Origin: Phlegmacium glaucopus
Lineage: Eukaryota; Basidiomycota; Agaricomycetes; Agaricales; Cortinariaceae
Direction: 5' to 3'
Assembly: GCA_015039465.1 (NCBI GenBank)
Contig: MU130320.1
Coordinates: 83,241 to 133,295, forward strand
Length of the DNA: 50,055 nt
Of the stretch, positions 33,505-45,299 are shown one piece after another. The position numbers were made by a program, and so were the translations under genes. Position 1 is the stretch's first letter, and the number at the start of each line of letters is the position of its first letter. The notes under the pieces are model-generated. The model did no database searches. It was not told the DNA's origin and worked only from the letters and a program-made list of their open reading frames with translations.

Positions 33505-34602
33505 CTAAAAGACGAAATGAACTTCTAGGCGGGTATATATCGTACCAGTCGTAATCTTTATTTCAGGCTGACTTCCAGACGACACAGCTGGAAGAACCTT
33601 ATTGATAAACGTCTGAACTTCCAATAAGTTCCAGTAGGGCTGAAGAGGGTATCTTTGAGAGCTCGATATCTTGGATGACTTGATAAGATTTCGTCGATGT
33701 TATCTCCATAATCGCAGAAAACTTCAATTTGGATTTGGGCGAGCATCGGTGTGGAATGATGTTTGAGGCACCGGGATAAGAAGGTTAAGACGGGGTTGTT
33801 GTCATATTGATACATCTTGCATGTTGCCTGGATGGATTCTAAGGCTGGGAAGATGATGGTTGAATTGAAATTCATGAAGAACCTGGCTATGTAGAGAGAG
33901 AGAGAGATAAATAAAGTACCGGGCGAATTACAAAAAACTTACCATTAGTACCAGACAGAATGAGGGTAGTCAATGTCGGAGCCGCATGGGTCATAATTAT
34001 TCCGAACGTCTTGTCGTCGTCATCTGACCATGGGCCCAAAATTCTCAGCCTCCTCAACGATGGAAAGAGTGAACCTGATAGTGTCTCCGGTCGAATATTC
34101 ACGAATAAAACTCGGATGAGAGTGAGTGATTCTAGATGGCAGCATGAAGCGAAGAGGGATAACGACAAGTCCATTATACACTCGAAATGAAGGGTATTGA
34201 CAGTAAGACAAGGACGAACGCTGAAAAGACTACTGACGGACAAAGGAGCCGCTATTAACGAGGTGGACCAATCCATCCGAATTCCTGTAGGTGGCATAAC
34301 TGTCTGAAGACAGCAGATAGAGATTCGGAGGACGTTTGATCGATTTGATCCTTTACTTTCACTGTAAACGAGCGTATATGTCGAGATATATCGGGATTGG
34401 CGTTTAAAATATCACGTAAACCGTCGAGACGTTTTTTAGTGTAGATTGTGAGGGATGAAAAGATATATGAGCTCGCTTGATTATAGAATTGTCTGTTTAC
34501 TAGGATACAGGCCAATAAGGCTGCTCGTGATTGTGGATTTGTGGGGGCCGATCCGAGTTCATTGAGGAAGAGATCCAGTATTTCAGGAGGAAATATAGAC
34601 AT
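33505..34602 (-). pseudogene. F-box protein, family copy E (frameshifts in both exons)
   Basis: Starts MSIFPPEILDLFLNEL at 34602 (two residues shorter than its relatives). The frame is lost after EFGWIGPP near 34260, where a deletion brings TAA and TAG into frame. It reopens as a long block with PETLSGSLFPSLRRLRILGP to the usual intron, whose 3' part carries an extra GAGA repeat. Exon 2 keeps STPMLAQIQIE, then loses about 25 residues and the frame after SSHPRYRALK. The family C-terminus EVHFVF is still present at 33507. It is not functional as read. Confidence 0.75.
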
Positions 34603-35030
34603 GTCCGTTCCCAAGTCGACGAAGGAAGATTTTTGACACTCCGACACATCGCCGAGTGGCGGCATGCGCATGTTCGTCACAATACCTACTTCTACCCGTT
34701 TTGTCCATTTCTGTGCAACAGCCTTGTAACCTATGTCTCTTTCTGTGAGAATCGGCCCGAGTAATTCTAAAAGTTTGCCGTTTCACGAGAAAGCTTGGGG
34801 AGTGGGGTCAGCTGTTGAAGAATTATTATTCAATTGGGTATCCGATAAGGCTAGGGGGCCTTGTGATCAAGTTCTTCTTAACAAGATCTAAGTCTCGAGC
34901 TATCATCCTCATCGATTTGGGGTCTGGAACTGAACAAGTAACCCTATTATGCTAAGCAAAAATAAAAAATTCATTTGTTCAAGTTTCGATACGTGGAAGC
35001 AGAAGCAAAATCTTTCCCTCATTCATCATA
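34603..35030. other. Intergenic
   Basis: Upstream flank of F-box copy E, sharing TTTTTGACACTCCGACA with copy C. Near 35007-35010 four A on this strand give a T-run about 20 nt past the tRNA on the minus strand, a likely pol III terminator. Confidence 0.5.
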
Positions 35031-35119
35031 TGCATTAAGAGGGAATCGAACCCCCGGCGGGTCGAGTATTCAAATCTACCCAATGGCAACGACCCAGGTT
35101 ACCACTACCCCATTAATGC
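35031..35119 (-). tRNA. tRNA-Gly(GCC) with 18-nt intron
   Basis: The minus strand folds as a full cloverleaf: acceptor GCATTAA/TTAATGC, D-arm GGGT-AGTGGTA-ACCT, anticodon stem GGTCG/CGACC with loop TTGCCA, and T-arm GGGGG-TTCGATT-CCCTC with discriminator A. The anticodon is GCC. An 18-nt intron follows position 37, the standard place. The A box (TGGGGTAGTGG) and B box (GGTTCGATTCC) are present. It is nearly identical outside the intron to the gene at 37522-37617, and both read towards lower coordinates. Confidence 0.93.
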
Positions 35120-35278
35120 TGCTGCTGCCAACTCCTTCCGAGTCCCAGTGATATTCGTTGAAGGGTCGTGACCGTGAGATCAAGCGACGTGTTCGGGGCA
35201 GTTGTGAACCCATTTGGGTCATTGTTCAAATCATACTACTCCAACTCCCAAGTTCCAATAAACCTTCCTGTCGGTCCC

Positions 35279-37287
35279 ATGCGACTGCTTTCTCTTTCTT
35301 CTATCCTTATTCTTTTCGCTTACAATGGCGGCACCACCTTTGTTCATGCTGCAGACTCGGAGCTTTATCCACCTGGCTTGGTACCCCTCATCAATAGAGC
35401 CAATATCTTGTTATCGACAGGTCAATTCAGTGAAGCTGCAAAAGTTTACTCTGAAGCTATAGGTAACAAAAGTTCAAATTCTACGCTACGCTCTTCCCAA
35501 CTGACTTATTATTATTTATTATAGACCAATCCCCATCCGACTATCTCCTCTATTACAAACGTGCCACAGCCTACCTATCCCTTCAACGACACAACTCAGC
35601 TCAAGACGACTTTGACAAAGTCCTTTCACTCACTTCAAACACATTCGATAACGCTCATCTCATGAAAGCACGTATATACACACGAGATGGTCATTTCAGT
35701 TCTGCTAGAACATCCTTATCTTCTTATATCAAAGCCAAAGGAAAAAAGATGGATAAAGAAGCTGAGGAACTTGACGTTGAGATTAAGGAAGGTGAGAGGT
35801 TGAAGGAAAAATCGGATAAGGAGAGGAAAGCGCAGTTGTGGAATGCGTGTATTGAGACGGCGAGTGAGGCGTTGAGAGTGGCGAGTCATTCGGTTGAGAT
35901 TAGGACTTGGCGTGCTGAATGTGCTTTGGCGGCTGGAGATGTGGAGAGTAGCGTTGGCGATTTGACGTGAGTAGTTTTTCATCTATGGTTTCTCCATAAC
36001 CATAACTGATGAAATTTTTATTAGCCGTCTATCTCACCTATTACCGCCATCAACTCAACTACTAACTCACATCTTCCGACTATCCTATTTCCTACTCCAA
36101 GCATCACCAGCATCCATGAACACTCTCAAACAATGCCTACACTACGATCCAGATTCCAAAATCTGTCTCAGTCTTCACAGAATGGTCAAATCTCTCGATA
36201 AAGGATTTACGAAACTAGAAGAACTCCTAAGCAAAGAAGATTGGCGTGGAGTCATCAAGTTACTTATGATCCCTGGTCCAGGAAAGAATAATGGAGATTT
36301 GTGGAGGAGATGGGAAGAAGCTATGTTGGAGAATATTGGGAATGAGAAAGATATCGTTCCACTCGTTCCTGTCCACCTTATTCAAGCTACTATACCACAC
36401 CCACAAGCTTCAACAACATCATCTTCTTCGACGTCATCGTCATCGACAACAACACCACCTTCTAATTCAAAGAAACCCAAAGAACCACGAATACCTCTCC
36501 CACTAGCATCAAAAGTATCACCACAACGTCAAATTCTAGTCCGAGCACTATGTAAATCATACACCCGTCTATCCGATACCTCCCAATCTACAGAATATAA
36601 AGCTCAAATGGAACGATGGTGCGAGGAGTTGTTGACTCTCGAAGGTTGTAAAGAAGATGTAGACGGATTGATAGGACGTGGTGAAGCTTTGCTTGGGAAA
36701 GAGGAATGGGAAGATGCTGTTAGAGCTTTGGAAAAAGCGTTTGAGATAAGTGGACGTTCAGATCGAGAGGTTAATTCTCTTTTTACTTAAAAAAGGAACG
36801 CATATATTGACCTTGCATTTTTTTTTTATATTTATTTTAGATTTTGCAACGGGTACAAAAGGCAAAGAAGCTGTTGAAACAGAGTAAACAGAAAGACTAC
36901 TACAAGATTATAGGCGTTTCTAGAGACGCAGACCCGAAAACGATCAAAAAAGCTTTGTACGTTCTTTCTCTTCTTTTGACCCTCAACATCCCCATTAACC
37001 AACCACTTACCCCAACTAGCCGCAAAGCAGCTAAAATCGCACACCCCGACAAAGGAGGTTCAGAAGCCAAAATGGCCCTCCTCAACGAAGCCTACGAAGT
37101 CCTGTCTAACCCTGAACTAAAACAACGCTTCGATAACGGAGAAGACCCAATGGATCCTATGGCTGGACAGGGCGGGTTCCCATTCGCGGCTGGTGAACAT
37201 CCGTTTGCGCAGTTCTTCCAAACACAACAGGGTGGAGGAGGTAGAGGACCAGGTGGATTCCAGTTCCATTTTAGTCATGGACATTGA
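35279..37287 (+). CDS. DNAJC3/P58-like ER co-chaperone (TPR + J domain)
   Basis: Exons 35279-35462, 35525-35966, 36025-36769, 36841-36956 and 37020-37287, all GT-AG, give 584 aa (animal DNAJC3 is about 504). An N-terminal signal peptide (MRLLSLSSILILFAYN to HAADSE) points to the ER lumen. TPR repeats follow, e.g. LVPLINRANILLSTGQFSEA, YKRATAYLSLQRHNSAQDDF and WRAECALAAGDVESSV. The J domain KDYYKIIGVSRDADPKTIKK with HPDKGG is split by the last intron, and a Gly/Phe-rich tail ends HFSHGH. The HPD motif needed to stimulate Hsp70 (BiP) is intact. The start was chosen for the signal peptide. A Ser/Thr run (about 36410-36460) is an insertion in the linker. It is flanked on both sides by tRNA-Gly genes. 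Confidence 0.9.
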
Positions 37288-37521
37288 GCGCTGAGCGTTG
37301 GGGGGGTGGCGTTTGTTGGCATTTATGTTTGTAATATGTGTGAACTTTTTTTTTGTTTCGTTGGAGAATCTTTTCGTTCCTTTTTTTGTAAGTAAAGTAA
37401 AGTATATCTTAGAGCTTTTTTTAACAGTGCGTTTTTAAAAGGCTTTTGTTCGTAATTATAAAATATAACTCTTGAAACAAAGATGTAACAAAAATGACCG
37501 AGGTTTGGTACCGGCAAGGAA

Positions 37522-37617
37522 TGCATTAAGAGGGAATCGAACCCCCGGCGGGTCGAGACAGTTTGTATCACTGGCAACAGATGGCAACGACCCAGGTTAC
37601 CACTACCCCATTAATGC
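37522..37617 (-). tRNA. tRNA-Gly(GCC) with 25-nt intron
   Basis: Same mature sequence and folding as the tRNA at 35031-35119, but the intron after position 37 is 25 nt and different in sequence; it repeats a GTTGCCA-like motif of the anticodon loop. A T5 run (A5 at 37490-37494 on this strand) can terminate pol III transcription. The exons are identical while the introns differ, as expected when selection or conversion keeps tRNA exons alike. Confidence 0.93.
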
Positions 37618-38418
37618 TTGTTATTCAAGGTCAACCGGTCACCTTTTGATATAAGACGTTCCCTTGGTGGCCAAGGGCGAAATCTGTGTACCACGTTGGT
37701 TTGATTGACTCGGAATCTCATTGTTGAATCACAGTTTGACCATTCTTACTCATCCCCTTCAACGCACACCTACAAGACAATGGTGCACCACATATATGCA
37801 GAAACATTGAACACAAAAGGTCAAGTTAAATCCACATTAACACGAATACAATAGCTTACTGTGTTTAATCGTAGACCTACCGCTGCACATTTTTACACCT
37901 AGCAAGACGGTGTAGGGAAAGATCAGTCCAACTCAGAGCAACAATCAAAAACAACCTCATCTCATCGTCTCCAAAATCTGTTCATGATTGTTCATCCGCC
38001 GAGTATTGATGAGGTGGAGATGGTAGCGTTGATCGGTGTGTTAACCATCAGAAAAGCGATCCACCATAGGTTTGTCCGCGTTCGAATCCATTGAATAGAG
38101 GTAAGTTGATGAATATAAGTTTCATCGATAGATAATCACTATAATCATCTTTTTGGTGATATATTTCAATGATGGAAGCCACCAGTAGTGAGGCCAGGCT
38201 TACCTTTCAAAAAAACTCGGTTAATACCCAAGGTAACAGGTTGCATAGCTTCGAATTAGTTAGTGGTAACACATTCCTACCTGACCAACAGCAACAGTTT
38301 GTTGAGATCATCACGAACTTCAAGCTTTACCATAGTGACTTTATTTGATATAGATGCTAGACTCTTATATAAACCAATGGTCAGAGATGAAATAGGTCAT
38401 TACACCAGACACGAAGTC
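37618..38418. other. Intergenic; upstream part of the duplicated 7-TM unit
   Basis: From about 37748 this DNA is repeated at 46528 onward (CCTTCAACGCACACCTACAAG, GTTGATCGGTGTGTTAACCA and more). A TATATAAACC at 38366-38375 lies about 45 bp before the chosen start of the 7-TM gene and could be its TATA box. Confidence 0.55.
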
Positions 38419-39700
38419 ATGAGGCTAAGTACTACAGACTTTGATCGCATTGGAATAGTTCTCGAATGCTTCCTCTACGGTGAGACATTTTTGTACAACT
38501 TGCACGGCCCTTGCTAAAGAAGTATAATATTAATTTGTCCCAGGACTTTATTTCGGCATATTTGCCATATATTTAGAAGGAATATTGAAAAGAAGCACCG
38601 ACAAGAGGAACAAAATCCTTTTCTACGCTCTCTGTGCTCTCTACGTTCTATCTGCTGTTACCGTCGTGGTTGATATAGCACGTTTCACGTATCATGTTAG
38701 TAACAATTCTATCAGTAACGATAACCATATTTTTTTACACTTTCAGTTGTGCAGATTTTCAGGAATCTGACAGCAACATTCCAACTCGATCTTCTTCAAG
38801 GCGCAGTATTTGGTTGGTGTGATTTCATCGCTCAATCCATCCTAGTATGTATACACTGCTATGCCTATCATGTATTTTACTGATGCAAATCTTAAAGATA
38901 TACCGTTGCTGGATTGTGTGGGGTTGCAATATCCGTGTTGTGATCCTTCCTTCAATCTTAGCAGTTGTATACTTAGGTCAGTCAACCTATCTTATTTGAC
39001 TGGCAAGTTTCAAATCATTTCCTCTAGTTATCTGGCTACTATCTAGCGGCTTCCAGTTCATTTTATCAGGCCAAGTTGTACAACCTGACTGGTCGTATAG
39101 GGTGACTCTGGCAGCTCTCGCCATTTCCATGACTCTGAATGCTCTGGTGACGTTCTTAATTGTGTTCAAGATCTTCAGGGTGTACCATGAAATCAAGTCT
39201 ACCTCCGGGGTGTACCGTGAGATCGGGTCTACCTCAGACGACCAAAGTTTGGGCGCTACTGGCGGGAGCAAAATTCGGGCTGTCATATTCATAATAATTG
39301 AATCTGGCATGATATTGTTTTCAATCCAATTGGTTCGGCTCCTGGCTTCCATTTTTGTATCGACGGACGCCGGCAGTAGAACTTTTAAGATCATCGTTTT
39401 TATCCACCAAATGTTCAATGTGATTACAACATCAATCCCTGTCAATGCTACTTCTTGTTTTACTGATAACATGGGTCTGTCTAGGGTATAACACCTACAA
39501 TCATCCTGGTGCGGGTCTCCATGGGATTGTCCTTCCACGATCAAGAATCCATGAGAGAATCTACCATTGGGAGTTTGCGCTTTGCGGCCAACAATCTAAA
39601 TTCAATATCGGAGACGGAAGATCATGATGCCGGTATTGTCAATGAAGACGATAACATTGGCGTTCGACAAGGTGACGATATCGAGATGGTAGATAGATGA
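38419..39700 (+). CDS. Seven-TM protein of an Agaricomycete-specific family
   Basis: Exons 38419-38479, 38544-38695, 38755-38844, 38898-38976, 39028-39419 and 39485-39700 are in phase and give 329 aa. Hydrophobic segments match seven passes: IGIVLECFLYGLYFGIFAIY, ILFYALCALYVLSAVTVVV, the GAVFGWCDFIAQSILIYR region, IRVVILPSILAVVYLVIWLL, VTLAALAISMTLNALVTFLI, AVIFIIIESGMILFSIQLV and FIHQMFN-TPTIILVRVSM. The conserved IYRCWIVWG motif and the acidic tail ending DDIEMVDR fit a large Agaricomycete 7-TM family with no known ligand. An ATG at 38377 is an alternative start. Partial copies lie at 45.3 and 46.5 kb. Confidence 0.82.
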
Positions 39701-40226
39701 TCGCATAGAGCCCGGCGGCAGCATTCAAGGCAGCATGGACTAGACTTGTAGATATTGCACATGTACATAAACTGGCCTTGGTCGAAAACTTCCATAACGA
39801 GCGCTCGGCACCGTATTTCACCTTATACCGCCGTCTATTTCTGATTTCTCCCCTCTTGATTATCCATTTTTGCACCTAGCAGGATAGCCATCGAGCTTTG
39901 TATATTTCATATTCACCGTATTTATCGTATTCAGCATCTTCTATTTCATTCCTTTGATAATTTACCCAGTCATAAAAGGCCTTCAAAATATGTTAGAGCG
40001 TTGGGAAAGATCAGTCCGAATATTGATGGGGTCGAGATGGTGTTAATCATCATGACATAGCATATAAGACGTTCCCTTGCCCAATCAGGGAGGGGATGGG
40101 TCAATCAAACTAACCCACTTTTTTTCCATTTTTTCATTGACACTTTTCAAATCAACCAGATACGCATCGACGCACGCACGGAACTCGTGTATAGCTTTGC
40201 ACTAAAGTCGTAGCCTAGTAGCGGTT
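39701..40226. other. Intergenic; fragment of the duplicated unit
   Basis: 39850-40110 has patches matching the upstream part of the 7-TM unit (TTCAGCATCTTCT, CAGTCATAAAA, TATAAGACGTTCCCTT), so another decayed fragment of the unit may lie here in direct orientation. No gene is supported. Confidence 0.45.
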
Positions 40227-43200
40227 CTAGCGCCTATTACGACTAAACCCAACAACTCCTCCAGCAGACAGTGGTAAACCTCCTCCCGCAGCACCTCGTC
40301 TCATCTCCTCTTCATCCAACCCTGCCTCTTCCAAAATCTTCTCAACCTCTGCTAAAATCGGTGTATACGCAGCCTTAAAAGGCAGCATTAAAAATAATCG
40401 CAACGAAAAAAAATAATAAGCTAAAAACAACGGACTATATCGTTCTTCAGCAAGTGTAAATCCATCTCTACGTAGTTGCTTCCCTTTATTATCGCTGTTG
40501 CCATGAGCTTTTTGAGTCCAGTATTCACCTGGGAAGCGCGGTCAGAAGAATATTATAAGAGGCAGAGAAGAACTAACGTGAACGAGCGTAGAACATGGCT
40601 AACGTTTCTCCAGGTAACGGAGTACTTTGGATATCTTCCGGCGAACGTGTGGTATCTTTTGATACACCCATGAAAGCTGTTGCTTGAGAGCGAAGTTCAT
40701 CCTGAAGCGGAGAAATAGTCAAAAACAACTTAAAGAGAGTGTGCGTTGGATGGGGAGAGAATGACTTTTACCTGAGATAGTTTGGGCTCCTCGTCAATAA
40801 GGTCGATTTTTGTTGTTGATTGATCCTCCTCCTCCGCACTCTCGGCCGCGTTCTCCACATTCCTCCTCGTCAGCCTCGTCAGCCTCAACATCAAAATTCT
40901 CTCCATCTATTTCTCTATAGTCATCGTCATCGTCGCCATCGTCATCGCTATCATCGTCCTCATCATCGTCGCTACTACTTTCTACATCACCATCAGGGAT
41001 AACAACATCACTCTCCTTCAAACTAATATACTTGTCCATTTTATCCAATTGAAGTGCGTAAAAATCGTCCAAAGTATATTCGCGTGATCCACGTTCATAG
41101 ATTCCTCCATATCTATGAAGTAAGAAAATGTTTAACTCCCGGATTTTTCAGATGACAGGAGAGGACTCCCTTACATGTAGAGTGTGTTTCGAAGAACTGC
41201 TAACATGGCGTTATATCTTGGCAGAGGAGTTGTGAGCAATGGATCAGTAGGATCAGGTCCGTCGAGTGTCGCTGTCTTAGGGGTCTCTGGGGCAGCAGCG
41301 GGTGGCGGAACCTGTCCTGTGATTTTCGGGTTTCGACAATTTGAACTATGCCATTAAAAAAAAGGATACATACCTCGTCTTCCGCTTCGTCGTCGTCCTC
41401 TCCACCGCTATTCCGCTCCTTCCACTTCGCATCTTTATCCTTCTTTTTTTTCTTTACGCCTTTAGACTTGGCACACCCTTCGCTTTTGGTTTTTTCAATG
41501 TCATACTGCTCCATTTCCCCTTCCCAGTGAATTGATATCCGTACCTATATAAAAAAGGAGAGAGAGAAACAGATCAGCCTCCAAAAATCTTGTATAAAAG
41601 AAAAAAAGAAATAAAGCAATTTACAAATCATTCCAGAAAACACTTTCCAATGTCTCTTCGTTAGTATCTTCATCTGTAACACCTCCAGAAAGGATGCCCA
41701 TTTCTTTCCCCGCCCATAGAGTCATCGTACAGCCACTACAAAGAGAAGGTGCGTATGCATCGGATGCGCGTTTACGTCGTTCCCATTTGATCGTTGGTTG
41801 AGTTTGAGGTTGCTTGTTAGGCGCTTTCGATGTAGTTTTTGGGGTGCACTAACTGGTTTCGAGCCAGGACTTGGATCTACAGAGGGTAATGTGATTCTTG
41901 GGGAGACGTTTTTAGCCTAACGAAGGAAGGGGAAGATGTGGAAAGAAGTGCATTACTTCAGTAACCATGTATCATCGAGCATTACGCCAACTGGACGTTT
42001 CCCTTTTGCGTATTCCTCACAATATCCACCTGTCCTTAGTTTAGGATTTCAGTCGGGCTTTGGGGGGTTGGGGGGGAGACCGTGTAAGATGACGCCGTCG
42101 GCGCAAGGCAGAAAGGAGAAACCACTGCGTGGTCTGTTGTTCTCTCTACTGAGAAGGCGACGTTTACCTGGAACCGAGGTAAAAAACTCACGATGGTTTA
42201 GCATCCATTTCTCTAAATTCGACTTGATTCCATTTGTACTCTTGTGTGTCGAATAACCACAAGTCATTTAGATAGCGAGCTAACGGTTAGGTGTCAGGCA
42301 ACTTCATTTGAAGTCACACCGTTGACGCGTAGTTGTCACTCCAGGATTGTAGAATCCTCCAAATAGTACCCGGTAGTGTTTCCAAAATGCCATTCTATCA
42401 TTATATGTATATAAACGTGGTAAACCAGAGATGGGAAGTGATTTAACGCACTAACCGATGTCCAGATCGAGCACTAGGTCTTATCTTTGTATCCATACGG
42501 TCCCAAGAGTGAGTAGTGATATCGAAGCACCAGAAATTACGATAATGGTGAAAGGTGTTTTGATGCAGAGACGAAAATTCTCCACCTATGGTTTGAAGTC
42601 AACGATCAGCCGATATGTCGAAAAAGCACTACGTACGTACCGAAAAGGAAGATCTTTCCGCCTCCAGCTAGCGAAACAGCTACTGCATGTGCGGATCTCG
42701 GGCCTGGACAAGTTGGAGAAACGAATTTACGCTATTCGTCCTTCTCTGGTGTATACCTAAATACATCGTTGTAGAAATACTGTGATTCAAAAGAAAAAAA
42801 GTTTTAGTGGGTTGTGTAGGAATGAAATGTTTCAGAAACTATACCGCACGCCCATCATCGCTAAAGAATTCGCCTCCGATGCACCATAGATGACCTCCAT
42901 TGGGACAAGCCTTCAAAGTAGCGTTCGCTCGTCGACTAGGAGGTCCTTCCACGAGTTCTTCAGTCACCGTATGAGCTTCTTCCTATTCTTTCCGCATCTA
43001 CTGACCACAACCGCATTATTATCCCTCTGAGATTTATAAAGTCGATACATCCTTACCTTTTCCAAGATACCTTCAAGAGTCGTCATCTGTATCCGAATCG
43101 TTCCCCTTTTTCTTGCCAGACTTCTTCCGACCAGTAGTAGAGGACCCTTTTGAAGTTGATTTGGATTTGAGGGCGATTTTAGTGTCCTTTCGTTCAGTTT

Positions 43201-43346
43201 TTTCTGTTGCTTTGGCTTTTTTAGCTGCTTTTGAGGCAGCTGCTGATGAGCTTGCCTGTCATGATCTAACATTGATCGTGTTTCGTAAACACATTTTATT
43301 TTTATGTACATTACTTACATAATAACTGATCTCTCTTCTTATGCAT
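40227..43346 (-). pseudogene. Kelch-repeat protein (KLHDC4/Kel3-like) with DUF4110 end, broken
   Basis: Recognisable in order: Lys-rich SSSAAASKAAKKAKATEKTE; AHTVTEELVEGPPSRRANAT with GHLWCIGGEFFSDDGRA; FYNDVFRYTPEKDE; CPGPRSAHAVAVSLAGGGKI; SLHQNTFHHYRNFWCFDI with TTHSWDRMDT; GFSFLPCADGVILHGGYC; VMLDDTWLL; TLWAGKEMGILSGGVTDEDT; a Lys/Asp/Glu-rich part; and the DUF4110-like TPLPGETLAMFYARSREYW to a stop at 40227. Breaks: TAG for the expected Trp at 42983-42985 and 42732-42734, and one-base shifts near 43076, at the A6 tract 41490-41495 and in the acidic run near 40865. Many introns remain intact, so decay or sequence error is recent. The start is uncertain. Confidence 0.78.
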
Positions 43347-45135
43347 TCTCGCAATCCTTATTCCAATGCACCAGATTTCTCAACTCTAGCGGCTGACTGA
43401 AGGAATTGTATGGAACATACATATGTACACATAAAACCTTCACTTCTTACTTCTGCTCTCGATGCTTCATCTCGACATCAGAGAACGATAGATTTTCGAA
43501 ATGAAGCAGCCCAGAGGTATGTGCTACTACATCGTTGGATACGAACGTTTTTCTCAATTCGGTGGACTTTACTTAGGATAGACGGTTGACGGAAGCTATC
43601 ATGTTCTGTCATTTCGGTATTACGCTTCGTATTCCTGAAAACAGATTATGTCCACCGGTCAGTCCAACCAGGCCCTTATATGTCTCCAAAGTGATTCTAA
43701 AAAGTCGGGTTTAGGTCCCGAATCAGTAAGCCTGGATTTTCTTTTCTCGAGATGGTCAGGTCTCACCGTATGGATCACAGGCTGAACTACATCCTTTGGA
43801 TCCAAGATATTGTTCACGCACACGATTACGTGTTCGGGAATCCTCGTTGGCGCGTACGGGGTATTGACATGTATGTTATCTCGGTCAAATAAAATCCTCT
43901 CTGTAAGGAACTGATGACATATTTTCACAGAGGAACGGGGTCAACTGCTATATATCCTTTCCTTGGATGTAAATTGGAGCCGGAATGGGAGTTTGTCGCT
44001 ACTGGTATGATTTTATTCCCTTCAGTGCTGCATTAATTGAGAGATAAAATAGAACTTGACGATATATCATACGATTGTGCTAATGAAAATGTGAAAACGA
44101 ATGGCATGCAGTCCCGAATCCGCCTTGAGAAAGCCACTCGAGAAGGGAGTATCTTTTTTACCTTGGAAAGCAATCCTAAATCAAAGTTCGTAAAGATATC
44201 ATATTTCGTACCTTCAATAACTCATCTTTTTTTTCTTTTTTTTATATAGCTTTGAGTTTACGATGTGCAATCCACCTTTTTACACTAGTGCTGAAGAGGT
44301 AGCCCAGTCAGCGAGTGAAAAGGACCTTGCGCCTAATGCGGTAAGCAACTTTTTACCTTTGTGGTCTGATAGTCAATAGTAAAGCGTTCAATCTAGGTAT
44401 GTACAGGAGCTGATATTGAGATGATATTCACCGATGGTGGGGAAGAAGGATTCGTCGGTCAAATGGTTGAGGAAAGTGAACGTTTTCAAACTAGATGCAA
44501 GTATGTCTCGTCGCTTATATTTACCCTGTCCAACCCCTACCAATTCACCCATTCTTACAGGGTGGTATACCTCGATGTTAGGGAAGATGTCATCTGTGAC
44601 CACCATTGTAGAAAACTTGCGTAAACGCTTTGTACGTGTTACTGTCAAACTTATCGCCACTCTCACTCTTTTTTACATTTTAAGTAGATTGTGAACTAGG
44701 CATTTACAGAGTTTGTTCAAGGCCAGACGCGTCGTTGGGCGGTCGAATGGTCATTCATCGATATGCATCTCCCTGATGTGAGTGTTCTATGTACGCCTTT
44801 CCGTGGTCAAGTTATTAATAATTGAGCCTTTTCAAAGTCTATAGCGCGTATCCCTTCCATCGTTGCGGGTCATCCGCTGTACCCACTCATGCCATGTCGT
44901 AATACACTAACCCAGTCATTTCAGAACTGCTCAGTCCCTGTGTTAGCAGACATTCTTGAGCGAAATCTTCGCCTGCTCAAAGGTGTATCCGCAACTAACA
45001 GAGACCCAGGATAGGTCAGTAACGCTGTTTCTTCTTCAGCTTCAAGAACCTTGTTTGTGGAAGCTGAAGGGAATACATGGTCTCCAAGTGCGGGACGTCG
45101 TCGTCGCTTAAATTTAAAGTATTCAATTCATGAAG
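43341..45135 (+). pseudogene. METTL16-like RNA m6A methyltransferase, broken
   Basis: Homologous blocks in order: MHSRNPYSNAPDFSTLA; TIDFRNEAAQR and LTEAIMFCHFGITLRIPENR; LNYILWIQDIVHAHDYVFGN with RWRVRGID; IGTGSTAIYPFLGCKLEPEW (SAM-binding GTGS at 43932-43943); TMCNPPFYTSAEE (NPPF catalytic motif, 44269-44280); GADIEMIFTDGGEEGFVGQM; WYTSMLGKMSSVTTIVENLR; FVQGQTRRWAVEWSFIDMHL; and RTLFVEAEGNTWS near the end. METTL16 methylates U6 snRNA and selected hairpins. Breaks: TGA at 43398, an extra G after the acceptor at 44560, TAG at 44697 and 45012, and no canonical donor after CPP near 43655. It is divergent from the kelch gene, with the two ATG codons adjoining. Confidence 0.8.
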
Positions 45136-45299
45136 ATTAATGCGTGAGGAAAAATTACCAATGTTTTTCGCCATTTGTGGCCTGACATATCCGCCTTTGG
45201 GTGTTTTGAAGGGGGGAGGAGGGTCCACGAGAGCCTAAAGACCCCGGGTATTTTTTAAAATTTTGGTGCCCTTGTCAGTACTGTTATCTTTTCGTCACA

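Noticed and set aside
40820..41002. His/Arg-rich plus-strand reading frame
   Set aside because: Antisense shadow of the acidic run of the kelch pseudogene.
42732..45014. Recoding of UAG as an amino acid
   Set aside because: TAG stands for Trp at two sites and for other residues at others, while intact genes in the window use TAG as a normal stop; ordinary nonsense mutation is simpler.
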